From positions 124,001 through 188,000 of the forward strand of contig JALHMI010000011.1 of assembly GCA_022844125.1 (NCBI GenBank): a stretch of 64,000 nucleotides of DNA, written 5' to 3'. Within the stretch, counting starts at the first letter, position 1; every line of letters begins with the position of its first letter. The stretch comes from Pirellulales bacterium (GTDB lineage Bacteria > Planctomycetota > Planctomycetia > Pirellulales > PALSA-1355). The notes under the pieces were generated by a model, which saw only the letters and a list, made by a program, of their open reading frames with translations, ran no database searches and was not told the origin of the DNA. Positions 47,001 to 56,278 of this stretch are shown here, piece by piece. Both the position numbers and the translations under genes were made by a program.

Positions 47001-47114
47001 CTAAATCGCCCCACCGCGGTCATTCCGCGGGGCGGGAAGCGGCTTGGGCTGGGTCGCCAGATCCAGGACCAACAGCAAAACGGCACCAAAACCAAAAGCT
47101 GCTAAGAGGCTCAT
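47001..47114 (-). CDS. Possible small single-helix membrane protein
   Basis: A 37-residue frame: residues 1-20 are a hydrophobic helix (MSLLAAFGFGAVLLLVLDL) and the rest is Pro-rich with charged residues. The ribosome binding site is weak. No neighbour suggests a role. Such short proteins can be real but easily arise by chance. Confidence 0.35.
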   Translation of the reverse strand: MSLLAAFGFGAVLLLVLDLATQPKPLPAPRNDRGGAI

Positions 47115-47681
47115 AGACTCGTTGGGGGCAAGCGGACAATTCTTCTGTTCCGGGCGTTAGGATACACCCGGACGCAATTCTCGCAAGGTTAGTTGCCCTG
47201 ACAAGGCGTCGGCGTCACAAGTTTTTTTGCCCCGTCCAGCTCGGCAGTTGTTGCCAGCAGCCGACTCGGCAGACCTCGATTTCGCGGTCCCCGGACGAAG
47301 TTCGGCCCGGCGCGATCCCTCGATCCGTGGAAGGGACGGGGCCAAGATCGCACCGGCGGCGGCGAAGTACACCCCGGAAACCTTCCGCCCCCCGCCCGAC
47401 ATGGATTCGCCGGGCAACAAACCAGCCGACCAACCGCGAATCCTTCTGGGGATGAAGCCGGTTTCACGGCAGCTTAACGCTTGTGCGGCGAGAATCGCTT
47501 GAAACCGGCCCCCCAGCCTGCACGGTATATGCTCCTAACCTCGTTATTGGAGGGAAGTTGTTTGACACCGTACCACTCCAATGAGAAAGTGGCTTTGGGG
47601 GAGCTTTCGGGGCAGCCTGCGGTGACTCTGCACCCATCTTTCCCCGACCACCAGACGAGCCAGCACGAGAGGTCCGTGGCG
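47115..47681. other. Intergenic stretch without a convincing gene
   Basis: About 570 bases between the small frame and the FHA-GAF-PP2C gene. In-frame upstream extension of that gene to 47481 is possible but reads as low-quality sequence. No palindrome or promoter was recognised with confidence. Confidence 0.35.
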
Positions 47682-49358
47682 ATGGCGACTCTCGAGGTCT
47701 GCACCGGCACCGGCGGGCGCGAGCTGCACGAGCTAGCATCCGAGGAGATGCTGGTCGGACGCGACCAGTTTTGCGATATCGTCCTGCGGAACCATACGGT
47801 TTCGCGGCAGCACGCTCGGATTGTGCGCGCACCAGACGGCTACTACCTCGAAGACCTGGGCAGCCTGAACGGCACCTACGTCAACGGCCATCGCCTCGAA
47901 GGCCGCACCAAGCTCAAGGATGGCGACAAGATCCACATCTACGAGGTCGTGACGATCTTCCACTCGGGCGTGCCCCGCAACGAGGATGACGTCAACGAAA
48001 CGCTGGCCGACGTTCCGCTCCCCGAGGAGATCGCTCGCACGCGTTCGGCCGCCCGCGCAATGCTGGCCCCCGCGGCCGCTGGCAGTGTCGCGGCAGACTC
48101 CGCCAGCGAGGTTTCGCCGCAGGCCCGCTTTCGCGCCGCGCTTAAGATCTCGGCCGACTTCGAAGGTCAGCCCGATGTCGATCAACTCCTGCCGCGGATT
48201 CTCGACACGCTCTTCGAGATCTTTCCGCAGGCGGCCCGCGGCTACATCCTGCTCGAAGAGGGCACCGAAGGCCATCTCGTGCCTCGCGCGATCAAGCATC
48301 GTCAGAGCGAAGCCGGCCACAGCATGACGTTCGGGCCCATCAGCCGCAAAATGGCCCTCCACGTGATGGGTAGCGCGCAGCCGGTGCTGATGGACGACAC
48401 GCCGGCCGACGCGGCGGATGCAAATCAATCCGTGTTTGAAGTGCAGGTGCTCTCGATGATTTGTGCGCCGCTTAAGGGCGCCGCCCGCCGCCCTTTGGGG
48501 ATCATCTATCTCGACACGACTGAACTCGCGCGGCGGTTCACACAGGCCGATCTCGATGTCCTGGCGAGCGTCGCCGCGATGGCCGCCCAGGGGGTCGAAT
48601 CCGCCGGCGCGCAGCAAACGCCCTTCGATGGCGCCACCTATCAGCGGCAGCTCGGCACGGCCAAGCAGATGCAGCTCCAGTTCCTGCCTCAAAGCCGGCC
48701 GGAAGTTCCCGGCTACCAGTTCTTCGATTACTACCAGCCGGCCGACGAGGTGGGCGGAGATTATTTCGGCTACATCCCGCTGCCCGATGGCCGACTCGCA
48801 CTGGCGATTGGCGACGTGGCCGGCAAGGGCGTCTCGGCCGCGCTGCTGATGGCGCACTTCTCGGCCGAGGTCCGCTACTGCCTCGCGACCTGCGCTTCAC
48901 CGGCCGCCGCGGTCGATCAGCTCAATCTTGATCTCGCCAGCGAACTGGCAAACTACCACTTTGTCACGTTCGCGCTCTGCGTGCTCGATCCACGCGAGCA
49001 CAAGCTCACGATGGTCAATGCCGGCCACTTGCCGCCGCTTTTATTGCGCGGCGGCAAGCTCGAAGTGCTGTGCGGCGAAGGGGGACTGCCGCTCGGGTGC
49101 GACGCCGACCGGCGCTACGAACAAATCGAACTCCCGCTCGAGCCAGGCGACGCCGTCGTGCTCTATACCGATGGCATCACCGACGCGATGGACGCTGCCG
49201 GCACGGTCTATGGCGGCCAGCGATTGCAGCAAACGCTTCTCACCGCTCCCCGCAAGATCGAAGGCCTCGGCAGTGCACTCCTCACCGACGTGCAGCGCCA
49301 CGTCCGCGGCCGCCTGCAAAGCGACGACATCTGCCTGGTCTGCTTCGCCCGGGACTAG
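47682..49358 (+). CDS. FHA-GAF-SpoIIE phosphatase regulator
   Basis: A 558-residue cytoplasmic protein. Residues 1-95 are an FHA domain with the GR, SRQH (41-44) and NGT (63-65) residues needed to bind phosphothreonine. Residues about 150-310 form a GAF domain. Residues about 325-555 are a PP2C-type SpoIIE phosphatase: DEVGGDYFGY, IGDVAGKGVSAALLMA and YTDGITDAMD carry the metal-binding Asp residues. It probably receives a phosphorylated protein (perhaps from Ser/Thr kinases like that at 2782) and removes phosphate from an anti-sigma-type partner. The ATG at 47682 begins the FHA fold. Confidence 0.9.
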   Translation: MATLEVCTGTGGRELHELASEEMLVGRDQFCDIVLRNHTVSRQHARIVRAPDGYYLEDLGSLNGTYVNGHRLEGRTKLKDGDKIHIYEVVTIFHSGVPRNEDDVNETLADVPLPEEIARTRSAARAMLAPAAAGSVAADSASEVSPQARFRAALKISADFEGQPDVDQLLPRILDTLFEIFPQAARGYILLEEGTEGHLVPRAIKHRQSEAGHSMTFGPISRKMALHVMGSAQPVLMDDTPADAADANQSVFEVQVLSMICAPLKGAARRPLGIIYLDTTELARRFTQADLDVLASVAAMAAQGVESAGAQQTPFDGATYQRQLGTAKQMQLQFLPQSRPEVPGYQFFDYYQPADEVGGDYFGYIPLPDGRLALAIGDVAGKGVSAALLMAHFSAEVRYCLATCASPAAAVDQLNLDLASELANYHFVTFALCVLDPREHKLTMVNAGHLPPLLLRGGKLEVLCGEGGLPLGCDADRRYEQIELPLEPGDAVVLYTDGITDAMDAAGTVYGGQRLQQTLLTAPRKIEGLGSALLTDVQRHVRGRLQSDDICLVCFARD

Positions 49359-49378
49359 TCTGCTTCGCTCGCGATTAG
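49339..49378 (+). repeat. Tandem duplication at a gene end
   Basis: Two 20-base units, 49339-49358 and 49359-49378, share 16 of 20 bases; the first includes the stop codon of the phosphatase gene and the second has the same ending. It looks like a slippage duplication after the gene. Confidence 0.6.
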
Positions 49379-49740
49379 CGGGGTGCAACAAATCGCCAAC
49401 TCTGCAGCTGGTTTCTTCTGATCACATCGTCTTCTTTGTTGGAACGAGCGTTTGGCACGCCGCTCGCAAGCGTGTGGTGCGCCTCGCCATCTTCTCTAAC
49501 CCATTGCCGGGGCGAAACTTTCGCCACCCGCCTGGGCCCAGAAATTTGACAGCATTCCGCCCCGGAACCTAGACTTGTGGGGGGCGCTAGCGACTGCTCC
49601 CCATCATTCTTCATTTCCTGACATCCAAAGCTAGCGTCACAAGCGATCAACCGCTGCTGCCTCAGTTCGCGAAACGAATCCGCAAAGCCAACGCTTTTTA
49701 GATAGGCCGAGGGGCGACGTACTTTCCGCAGGAGGACGAT
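49379..49740. other. Intergenic stretch without a convincing gene
   Basis: About 360 bases between the phosphatase and the hemerythrin-like gene. No coding frame, known RNA or strong palindrome was found; a strong AGGAGG ribosome binding site just before 49741 belongs to the hemerythrin-like gene. Confidence 0.4.
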
Positions 49741-50217
49741 ATGGCAATCGCAATGCGCACCGTCTCGATTAATCCCGCTTTCCTCCGGGAGATCAAGGAC
49801 GACCACCACGAGCTGCGGCAATTGATCCACCACTCCTCGGCCATGCTCGATCACTCGGGTCCGGTAGAGATCGACTACCAACGTTTAGGCGAGCTGCTTA
49901 CCAAGCTGCGTGATCAACTGGCCATGCACTTCTCGCTCGAAGAAGCGTACGGCTACTTCGAAGACGCGATCATGGTCGCGCCACACTTGTGTCGCCGGGC
50001 CGAGTCGCTGCGCTCGCAGCACTTCGACCTGTTTGCCGAAATGTGCCGCGTCGTGGAGACGTCGGAGCAACTGCTCTACCACGAGATGCCCGCCCGGCTG
50101 CTGCAGCGGCTGGCCGGCCAATATCACTTGTTCCTCAGCCGCTTCCACGAGCACGAAGCTGCCGAGTGCGACCTGATTCTGGAAGCCTTCAACGACGACA
50201 TCGGCACCGGCGATTAA
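49741..50217 (+). CDS. Hemerythrin-like HHE domain protein
   Basis: A 158-residue four-helix protein. The likely iron ligands are the His/Glu residues in KDDHHELRQLIHHS, MHFSLEEAYGYF, RSQHFDLFAEM and FHEHEAAECDL. These fit the hemerythrin/HHE pattern and suggest a di-iron site for oxygen or NO sensing or storage. No signal peptide. A strong AGGAGG site precedes the ATG. It stands alone, followed by palindrome A. Confidence 0.82.
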   Translation: MAIAMRTVSINPAFLREIKDDHHELRQLIHHSSAMLDHSGPVEIDYQRLGELLTKLRDQLAMHFSLEEAYGYFEDAIMVAPHLCRRAESLRSQHFDLFAEMCRVVETSEQLLYHEMPARLLQRLAGQYHLFLSRFHEHEAAECDLILEAFNDDIGTGD

Positions 50218-50236
50218 GCGCCTTTGCTGCCGTACG

Positions 50237-50273
50237 CTCTAAAGCCAGGGGAATACATTCCCCTGGACCTGCT
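50237..50273 (+). repeat. Dispersed palindrome family A, copy 2
   Basis: A perfect 9-bp stem (CCAGGGGAA at 50245-50253, TTCCCCTGG at 50258-50266) around TACA. The third pair is A-T here but G-C in the other copies, a paired change that keeps the stem. Confidence 0.75.
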
Positions 50274-50379
50274 TTCCGCGAGCGCTCACTCCGCGCGCCA
50301 ATTGCACCGCGCCCGCGTGACGACTATCCTGGCGGTGCAAGCCAGCCCTCCCGCCTTAGCTCCACAGGATGCCCTTCCG

Positions 50380-51660
50380 ATGTCCGCCCATGTATCGCGC
50401 CGCCGCTTCCTGCAGGCAGCCGCTGCCGCCACCGCCGCCGGCCCCACGATTCTCACGGCGCTTCCCAAGGCCCGCGCCGCCGCAAGTGAACGACTCACCA
50501 TCGGCGTGATCGGCGTCGGCACGATGGGCCGCGGCCACGTCGGCCGCTTCCTGGGATATGGCGACGTGCAGATCATCGCCGTCAGCGACGTCGTGGCCGA
50601 GCGCCGCGAGCACAGTCGCAAAAACATCGAAGACCACTACGCCAAACAAACAGGACAGGGGAGTTACAAAGGGTGCAGCGTGCACAACGACCTCCGCGAG
50701 CTGCTCGCGCTCGATGGCCTCGATGCCGTCGTGATCGCTACGCCCGATCACTGGCATGTGCCCGGCGCGATTCTGGCCGCTCGGGCGAAGAAGGACATCT
50801 ACTGCGAAAAACCGCTGACGCTCACGATCGGCGAAGGCCGCCACCTGGTGAACGAGGTCCGCAAGCACAACATCGTGTTCCAGACCGGCAGCCAGCAGCG
50901 GAGCGAGTTCGGCGGCCTGTTCGAGCAGGCAGTGAACCTGATTCGCAATGGCAAGATCGGCCGCGTGAAGACCGTTCGCGTCGGCGTTGGTGCTCCGCCC
51001 GTGCCGTGCGAGCTACCCGAGGAGCAGGTGCCCGAAGGGACCGACTGGGACCTGTGGCTCGGCCAGGCGCCGTGGCGCGGCTACAACGAAATCCTCTGCC
51101 CCAAGGGAGTGCATCAGCACTTCCCGGCATTCCGCAACTATCGCGAGTATGCCGGCGGCGGGCTGGCCGACATGGGCGCCCACCACTTCGATATCGCCCA
51201 GTGGGCGCTCGACATGGATGGGAGCGGCCCGGTGAAGGTCGAACCGCCGGCCGCCGGGGACAGCGGCTTGAGGTTCACCTATGCCGATGGCGTGGAGATG
51301 CTTCACGCTGGCCCCAGCGGCTGCACATTCGAAGGCGAGCTCGGCACGATCTACGTCGACCGTGGCAAGCTGGAGAGCACGCCCGAGTCGATCGTCAAAA
51401 CGCCGCTCGAAGAGGGCGCCCCACGTGTCGAGCACGCCACCGATCACGGTCGCAACTGGCTCGACGCGATCAAAAGCCGCCAAAAGCCGATCTGCGATGT
51501 CGAGGTCGGCCACCGCTCGGCCAGCGTTTGCCACCTGGCGAATCTCGGCTACCAGCTCCGCCGAACGCTCACCTGGGACCCAGCTGCCGAGCGCTTTGCC
51601 GATGACGACGAGGCCAACGCGCTCCTGAACCGCGAAGCCCGTTCTCCCTGGAACGTATGA
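50380..51660 (+). CDS. Tat-exported Gfo/Idh/MocA oxidoreductase
   Basis: A 426-residue oxidoreductase with a twin-arginine signal (SRRRFLQ at 6-12, then alanine-rich to about 35). The Rossmann loop is GVIGVGTMGRGHVGRF, the EKPL motif is in the IYCEKPLTLT segment, and MGAHHFDIAQWALD is the typical C-terminal active-site stretch. Such exported NAD(P)-dependent sugar oxidoreductases are abundant in planctomycetes. It lies just before a DUF1080 gene on the same strand, the two often occurring together in sugar oxidation and cleavage. Confidence 0.9.
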   Translation: MSAHVSRRRFLQAAAAATAAGPTILTALPKARAAASERLTIGVIGVGTMGRGHVGRFLGYGDVQIIAVSDVVAERREHSRKNIEDHYAKQTGQGSYKGCSVHNDLRELLALDGLDAVVIATPDHWHVPGAILAARAKKDIYCEKPLTLTIGEGRHLVNEVRKHNIVFQTGSQQRSEFGGLFEQAVNLIRNGKIGRVKTVRVGVGAPPVPCELPEEQVPEGTDWDLWLGQAPWRGYNEILCPKGVHQHFPAFRNYREYAGGGLADMGAHHFDIAQWALDMDGSGPVKVEPPAAGDSGLRFTYADGVEMLHAGPSGCTFEGELGTIYVDRGKLESTPESIVKTPLEEGAPRVEHATDHGRNWLDAIKSRQKPICDVEVGHRSASVCHLANLGYQLRRTLTWDPAAERFADDDEANALLNREARSPWNV

Positions 51661-51752
51661 CGCGGGCACCAGAACCGTTTAGTCCGGCGGCATCGCCGAC
51701 GGCGCGTCCTGCACACCGACCAACTTTGATGCACCAACTGGGAGTAACTCCG

Positions 51753-52502
51753 ATGCTTTCTTTATTCTTCGCCGCCGTGCTGCTCCTGCTTCCCGCCGCT
51801 TCCCTGGCCGCCGACTACAAAGTCGAGAAGTTCGACAACGCTGGCTTCGTGTCGATCTTTAACGGCCAGAACCTCGACGGCTGGCACGTCAGTTCGCAGA
51901 CCGGCCACAGCCGTGCGAGCAAGAACCAATCCGGCGGCCGCTGGGTCGTCGAAGACGGCGCGATCATCGGCAGCCAGGACATTCCCAACAACGGCGGCAT
52001 CGTCCTCACCGACAAACAGTACCGCAACTTCGAAGTCGCCCTGGAGATGAACAACGACTTTGTCCCTGACAGCGGGCTGTTCCTCCGCAGCAACGAACGC
52101 GGTCAGGCCTACCAGTACATGATCGACTACCACGCCGGCGGCAACCTGGCCGGCGTCTATGGCGAAGGCCTCTCCGGCGGCATCCATCACCGCAACTTCA
52201 GCTTTCTGGAGAAGGTCACCGACATCAAACAGGACGCCGACCCGTTCCCGCTCCCCGTCAAGCCGGCCGACTGGCCCAAGTTCTGGCAGCACGGCAAATG
52301 GAACGAGCTTCGCGCCCGGATCGAAGGCAACCCGCCGAAGGTCACGACCTGGATCAACGGCGTCCGGTTTATGGAGTTTCAAGACACCGAGAAGCGGCAC
52401 GCCGACTCCGGCGGCATCGCCCTGCAGGTTCACGGTGGCGGTGGCGACCTCACCAAGCATTACGTCCGCTATCGCAACGTCCGGGTCAAAGAACTGCCAT
52501 AA
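51753..52502 (+). CDS. Exported 3-keto-disaccharide hydrolase (DUF1080)
   Basis: A 249-residue protein with a signal peptide (about 1-19). It is a jelly-roll DUF1080 domain: FVSIFNGQNLDGWHVS, DFVPDSGLFLRS, YQYMIDYHAGGNLAGVYGE, KWNELRARIEGNP and SGGIALQVHGGGG. Family members cleave 3-keto-sugars or related glycosides. The neighbouring Gfo/Idh/MocA protein may supply the 3-keto group by oxidation. A GGGAG ribosome binding site precedes the ATG at 51753. Confidence 0.88.
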   Translation: MLSLFFAAVLLLLPAASLAADYKVEKFDNAGFVSIFNGQNLDGWHVSSQTGHSRASKNQSGGRWVVEDGAIIGSQDIPNNGGIVLTDKQYRNFEVALEMNNDFVPDSGLFLRSNERGQAYQYMIDYHAGGNLAGVYGEGLSGGIHHRNFSFLEKVTDIKQDADPFPLPVKPADWPKFWQHGKWNELRARIEGNPPKVTTWINGVRFMEFQDTEKRHADSGGIALQVHGGGGDLTKHYVRYRNVRVKELP

Positions 52503-52774
52503 CAGTTCATCACGTTGTGCGCTGCTGCTGGCTAGCCGTCGCCTTGTTGCGCGCGTCTCGTGCACGCAACAGTTCGTCATCATTTCGAAAACACTTCGCG
52601 CGACTGCTATCACACGCACGAATTTCGAAACGTCCACATTTGCGGGCGTTCACGTGAATTCTTTGCGTTGGCACACCCCGTGCGATTATCTCGCGTCGAG
52701 GGGGAATGAATCCAAGGGGAAGCGTGCTCGTGAGAGTCGCTTCTCGACTGCACCATTGCGAAGGGAGCCTTGTC

Positions 52775-53086
52775 ATGCGACGCGTGTTTGTAGGACTTGC
52801 GTGTGTAGCGGTACTTGTGTTTGCGGGAACGTCAACGGCCTTGGCCAAGGGACCGCACCACGGCGGTCACGGTGGTCATGGTCGCGGCCCCGGCGGGCAC
52901 TGCAACTGGAATCACCACGGCCATTACCATCATGCGTATCGGTTGCCGCCGCCCCGGGTTTTTCGCCCGCCGGTGTGTGGCCCGGTTTACCCGGTCTATC
53001 CGGCGCCGGTCGTGGCCTATCCGGCATACCCGCGGATGGGCTTCGGCCTGGGCGGTTCAAACTTCTCGTTCTGGTATCAGCAGTGA
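52775..53086 (+). CDS. Small exported His/Gly/Pro-rich protein
   Basis: A 103-residue exported protein with a signal peptide (about 1-24). The mature N-terminal part is Gly- and His-rich (HHGGHGGHG), followed by NHHGHYHH and a Pro/Tyr-rich part (VYPVYPAPVVAYPAYP), ending in a Gly-rich tail. His-rich stretches suggest metal binding, but no family was recognised. A clear AAGGGAG ribosome binding site precedes the ATG, and a terminator follows 28 bases after the stop. Confidence 0.7.
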   Translation: MRRVFVGLACVAVLVFAGTSTALAKGPHHGGHGGHGRGPGGHCNWNHHGHYHHAYRLPPPRVFRPPVCGPVYPVYPAPVVAYPAYPRMGFGLGGSNFSFWYQQ

Positions 53087-53114
53087 CCGGCTGACCCACG
53101 CGAGCGCATCAAAA

Positions 53115-53150
53115 AAACGCCGGATCGAGCCCGCGCTCGGTCCGGCGTTT
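53115..53150 (+). terminator. Intrinsic terminator after the His-rich gene
   Basis: A 16-base arm (AAACGCCGGATCGAGC) at 53115-53130 pairs with 53135-53150 (one mismatch) around a four-base loop; it is flanked by A-runs on one side and GTGTTTC on the other. It serves the + strand gene and perhaps also the - strand gene at 53202. Confidence 0.85.
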
Positions 53151-53160
53151 GTGTTTCTAT

Positions 53161-53199
53161 CTCTCCAAAGCCGGGGGAAAACTTTCCCCCGGAACTGCC
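53161..53199 (+). repeat. Dispersed palindrome family A, copy 3
   Basis: A perfect 9-bp stem (CCGGGGGAA at 53171-53179, TTCCCCCGG at 53184-53192) around AACT. It lies between two convergent genes and is next to a terminator hairpin. Confidence 0.75.
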
Positions 53200-53201
53200 T
53201 T

Positions 53202-54182
53202 TCACTTCGCGGCCTGTTCGGCCGGCTTGTCTGCCGCGGGCTTGGCCTCTTCCGGCTTCGCTTCCTTGTCGAGCAAGTGCTGATCGAACCAGTCGGCAAA
53301 CGCCCCGAAGTCCTGGATCAGCATCGATGGCCAGACGCCGTGCCCGGCGCCTTTCTTGACGACGAGCTCAGCCGGCACACCCTCTTCCTTGAACTTCTCG
53401 ACGATGATCTCCGATTGCTGCAGCGGCACCAGGTCGTCGGCGTCGCCGTGCATGATCAAGGCCGGAGCATCGCCCTCGCTCACGTGATAGATCGGCGAGA
53501 CTTCCTTCACGATCTTCTCGCGCGTCTCCATGTCGACGGGCACGAACGTTTTCGTCTGTGCGTCGTAGGTCCTGAAATCGAACGGCGCCTTGAATTTGTG
53601 CTCCGGCTCGATGCCCAGCGACTTCACGCCCGGCTGGCCGTAGTTCAAAAAGTCGGTCGGCGGAAAGAAACATGCCACGGCCTGCACGCAGCTGCTGGCC
53701 CGATCGACCGGGTCCTTGGCGTTCGGATCGCCTTCGCAACCGGCGCAGCCCAGCATCAGCGACAGGTGGCCGCCGGCCGAAGCGCCCGTGATGCCGATCT
53801 TGTCTCCGTCGATCTTGAAGTCGTCCGCATGCGTGCGGATGTAACGCACCGCGCGGTTGACGTCTTCCACGCACTCGGGAATCGTAAACTTCGGCTGGCT
53901 GCCATGCACCACCGCAAACACAGTGTAGCCGCGGTTGAGCAGCGTCAAGGCGAACGCCGGTTGAATCTGTTCGTGATTCGACACCCAGCCGCCGCTAATG
54001 CACACGATCACCGCCGCGCCGTTTTGCTCGGCCGGCGTGAACACGTCCATCGTCAGCGCGGTCCCGAACTTGCGGCCATAGATGATGTCTTGCTGCCTTG
54101 TCCACTTGGCTGGCTTAGCCGCTTCCGCCGCACTCACCAACGCCATTAGCACCAACAGTGCACCGACCAGCACACGCTTCAT
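53202..54182 (-). CDS. Secreted alpha/beta esterase, copy 2
   Basis: A 326-residue exported hydrolase with a signal peptide (about 1-22). The nucleophile elbow is GASAGG with Ser135; HGDADDLVPLQQSEI has the Asp and GAGHGVWP the His. It is a paralogue of the esterase at 43490, with the same fold order and flanking segments (FFPPTDFLNY). The C-terminus has an added Lys/Ala/Glu-rich tail of about 25 residues. The substrate is not known. It has a terminator and palindrome A downstream on its strand. Confidence 0.85.
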   Translation of the reverse strand: MKRVLVGALLVLMALVSAAEAAKPAKWTRQQDIIYGRKFGTALTMDVFTPAEQNGAAVIVCISGGWVSNHEQIQPAFALTLLNRGYTVFAVVHGSQPKFTIPECVEDVNRAVRYIRTHADDFKIDGDKIGITGASAGGHLSLMLGCAGCEGDPNAKDPVDRASSCVQAVACFFPPTDFLNYGQPGVKSLGIEPEHKFKAPFDFRTYDAQTKTFVPVDMETREKIVKEVSPIYHVSEGDAPALIMHGDADDLVPLQQSEIIVEKFKEEGVPAELVVKKGAGHGVWPSMLIQDFGAFADWFDQHLLDKEAKPEEAKPAADKPAEQAAK

Positions 54183-54415
54183 GACTCACGCCCCCAGAAG
54201 ATTGGTCACACGCGAAAGATTCTGCAGCCCCTGCCGTTACCGCCTTCCAGTCTACCCGCCCGCTAAGCCCAGAAAAAGCAGTGGATTGGCCCGCTTTTCC
54301 CCTCGGCGAAGGTCGGCCGGCGAGATTTCTTGCTCTCCCGGCAGATCTGCTACACTGACCCCCGCGCATCGCGGGGTTTGCGGTTTCCTATTGAGCCGTG
54401 AAGCTGGAGGATCCA

Positions 54416-55354
54416 ATGCCGACTCGCATCGAGACCCGACGCAATCACATTTCACGGCAATTGGCACTCGCCTGCTTGATTGCGGCCGCTGTCTCCTTCG
54501 CGACCGCTGCTGCGGAAGACTCCGCGTCGGCCGACAAGCCCGTCTTACCACCACTCGGCAAGGTATCGCGGAACATTCTCAAAGAGCCGACCTACAAGGC
54601 GACTCCTCGCTACGCGCTGATGGTCTTCGGCTTGCAGGCCGAAACCCGGGTGTGGATGGTCGAGGACGGTAACGTCCTTTATGTCGACAAGAACGCCAAC
54701 GGCGACCTGACCGATGACGGGCAGCCGCTCGAACCATCGAACGTTCGCCAGCTCAACCAATCAGGCACACAGCGAGATTACAACTACTTGCTGGATGAGA
54801 TTGTGCCGGCAGACGGTTCGGCAAAGCACACGAAACTCGATCTACGGCGCTGGAACTACGAGAATCCCGAGGATCGCTACGGTTTGTCGATCAATGTCGA
54901 GGGTTCCATTCCGATGTACGCGGGCTGGTTTGGAACATTCTGGGCGAAGTCGCCGGCCGATGTGGACATCCTGTACTTCGGCGGACCGCTGAAGCCCCGA
55001 AAGCTTCGCGAGAAAGTGTTCCGGCATGGAAGTCGAGAAAGATTGAGCTTTGCCTTTGAGAACCAGCCGGGCGAGCCGGGCAGTACGACTCGGCTCAACT
55101 ATGAAGCACTCCCGCCCAACGTCATCCCGCGAGTTGAGATCGACTGGCCCGTCCCAGCCGGCAGTCCGCCGCTGCGGACGACCGAGACGCTTACCGAGCG
55201 CTGCTGTTATTGGGAGTTCTACAGCTCGACCTTCCGTGTTCCGAAAGAAGCGGTGAATGGCACTGCTAAGGTGACCTTCTCGTTCACCGGCGGCTGGCTA
55301 CCCTTCGAGCTGGCAACTCCGTACATCGCGGTGCCCGTGCAAGCGTCGAAGTAG
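54416..55354 (+). CDS. Exported hypothetical protein
   Basis: A 312-residue protein with an N-terminal signal peptide preceded by an arginine-rich stretch. The mature part is predicted beta-rich (VDKNANGDLTDDGQPLEPSN resembles a calcium-binding-like loop with DKNANGDL). It recalls planctomycete exported proteins without known function. A GGAGG ribosome binding site precedes the ATG at 54416. It stands alone on the + strand, convergent with the nitrilase gene. Confidence 0.65.
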   Translation: MPTRIETRRNHISRQLALACLIAAAVSFATAAAEDSASADKPVLPPLGKVSRNILKEPTYKATPRYALMVFGLQAETRVWMVEDGNVLYVDKNANGDLTDDGQPLEPSNVRQLNQSGTQRDYNYLLDEIVPADGSAKHTKLDLRRWNYENPEDRYGLSINVEGSIPMYAGWFGTFWAKSPADVDILYFGGPLKPRKLREKVFRHGSRERLSFAFENQPGEPGSTTRLNYEALPPNVIPRVEIDWPVPAGSPPLRTTETLTERCCYWEFYSSTFRVPKEAVNGTAKVTFSFTGGWLPFELATPYIAVPVQASK

Positions 55355-55419
55355 AGGCGCGAGCCGGCGCTCGATCGAGTCTGGGGTTTAGCCGCAATTC
55401 CAAGTAGAAGTCGGGTGCT

Positions 55420-56202
55420 TTAGAGTAATCCCAAAAACTCCCCGCGAATGTCCTGTAGCGCCGGGAACTTCTCCCGATAGGCCAGCAGCGGCTCGCGCTC
55501 GATCGTCGCCACCAGCAGCTCGGCCTGGGAACTGCATGAGGCCAGCGGCACTCCCTTGGGATCCAGAATCACGCTGTGCCCGGCGTAGGTTACGTACGGA
55601 TCGGCCCCGACGCGGTTCACCCCCACCAGGTAACACTGGTTTTCGATCGCCCGGGCCGGTAGCAGGGCCCGCCAGTGCGAGTCGCGTGCTTCCGGCCAAC
55701 TGGCGATCACCACTAGCAGCTCCGCTCCGCGGACTGCGGCGTGTCGAAACACCTCGGGAAACCGCAGGTCGTAACAAACCAGCGGTGCAATCTTGAATCC
55801 GCCCCACTCGAACACCACGACGCCGTCGCCGCCAGCATAGTGCTTCGTCTCACCGCCATAAGAGAAGGGATGGATTTTAGAGTACCGCGCGAGCAGCTTT
55901 CCCGCCGGATCGAACACGACGGCCTGATTCAAGCCGCGCCCATCCGCCCCGCGCGTCACCACGCCGCCCACAACGGCCGATTTGTGCTCGCTCGCCAGTT
56001 CCGCCAGAAACGCGTGCGTCGGGCCATCCTCCTGCTCGGCAATACCGGCCACGTTCATGCTGAAACCGACTGCAAACATCTCCGGCAGCACGATGAGCCC
56101 GCCCGGCTCGACGTTGCCTTGGGCCAGTTGCTCGCGCACCCGGGCGAAGTTCGCCTGTTTGTCTTCCCACACGATGTCCGATTGCACGGCGACGATTTGC
56201 AT
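55420..56202 (-). CDS. Nitrilase-superfamily amidase, probable omega-amidase
   Basis: A 260-residue C-N hydrolase. The catalytic triad is visible: Glu41 in LPEMF, Lys109 in YSKIHPF, and Cys143 in LVCYDLRFPE. The SKIHPFSYGGE segment is typical of the YafV/Nit2/MtnU omega-amidases, which hydrolyse alpha-ketoglutaramate or the keto-methionine-related amide. The ATG at 56202 gives the normal length. It is followed upstream on the same strand by an aminotransferase gene after 76 bases, which suits the omega-amidase role. Confidence 0.85.
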   Translation of the reverse strand: MQIVAVQSDIVWEDKQANFARVREQLAQGNVEPGGLIVLPEMFAVGFSMNVAGIAEQEDGPTHAFLAELASEHKSAVVGGVVTRGADGRGLNQAVVFDPAGKLLARYSKIHPFSYGGETKHYAGGDGVVVFEWGGFKIAPLVCYDLRFPEVFRHAAVRGAELLVVIASWPEARDSHWRALLPARAIENQCYLVGVNRVGADPYVTYAGHSVILDPKGVPLASCSSQAELLVATIEREPLLAYREKFPALQDIRGEFLGLL

Positions 56203-56233
56203 GAAACGTATACTCGGAGTTATTAGTGGGTGC

Positions 56234-56264
56234 CACGGGTGGCCGCGCCAGCGGCTCACCCGTG
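56234..56264 (+). repeat. Intergenic hairpin between nitrilase and aminotransferase genes
   Basis: CACGGGTG (56234-56241) pairs with CACCCGTG (56257-56264) around GCCGCGCCAGCGGCT. It lies in the 76-base gap of a two-gene unit and could affect the upstream and downstream expression, or be a dispersed repeat. Confidence 0.5.
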
Positions 56265-56278
56265 ATCGTTGGAGTCGA

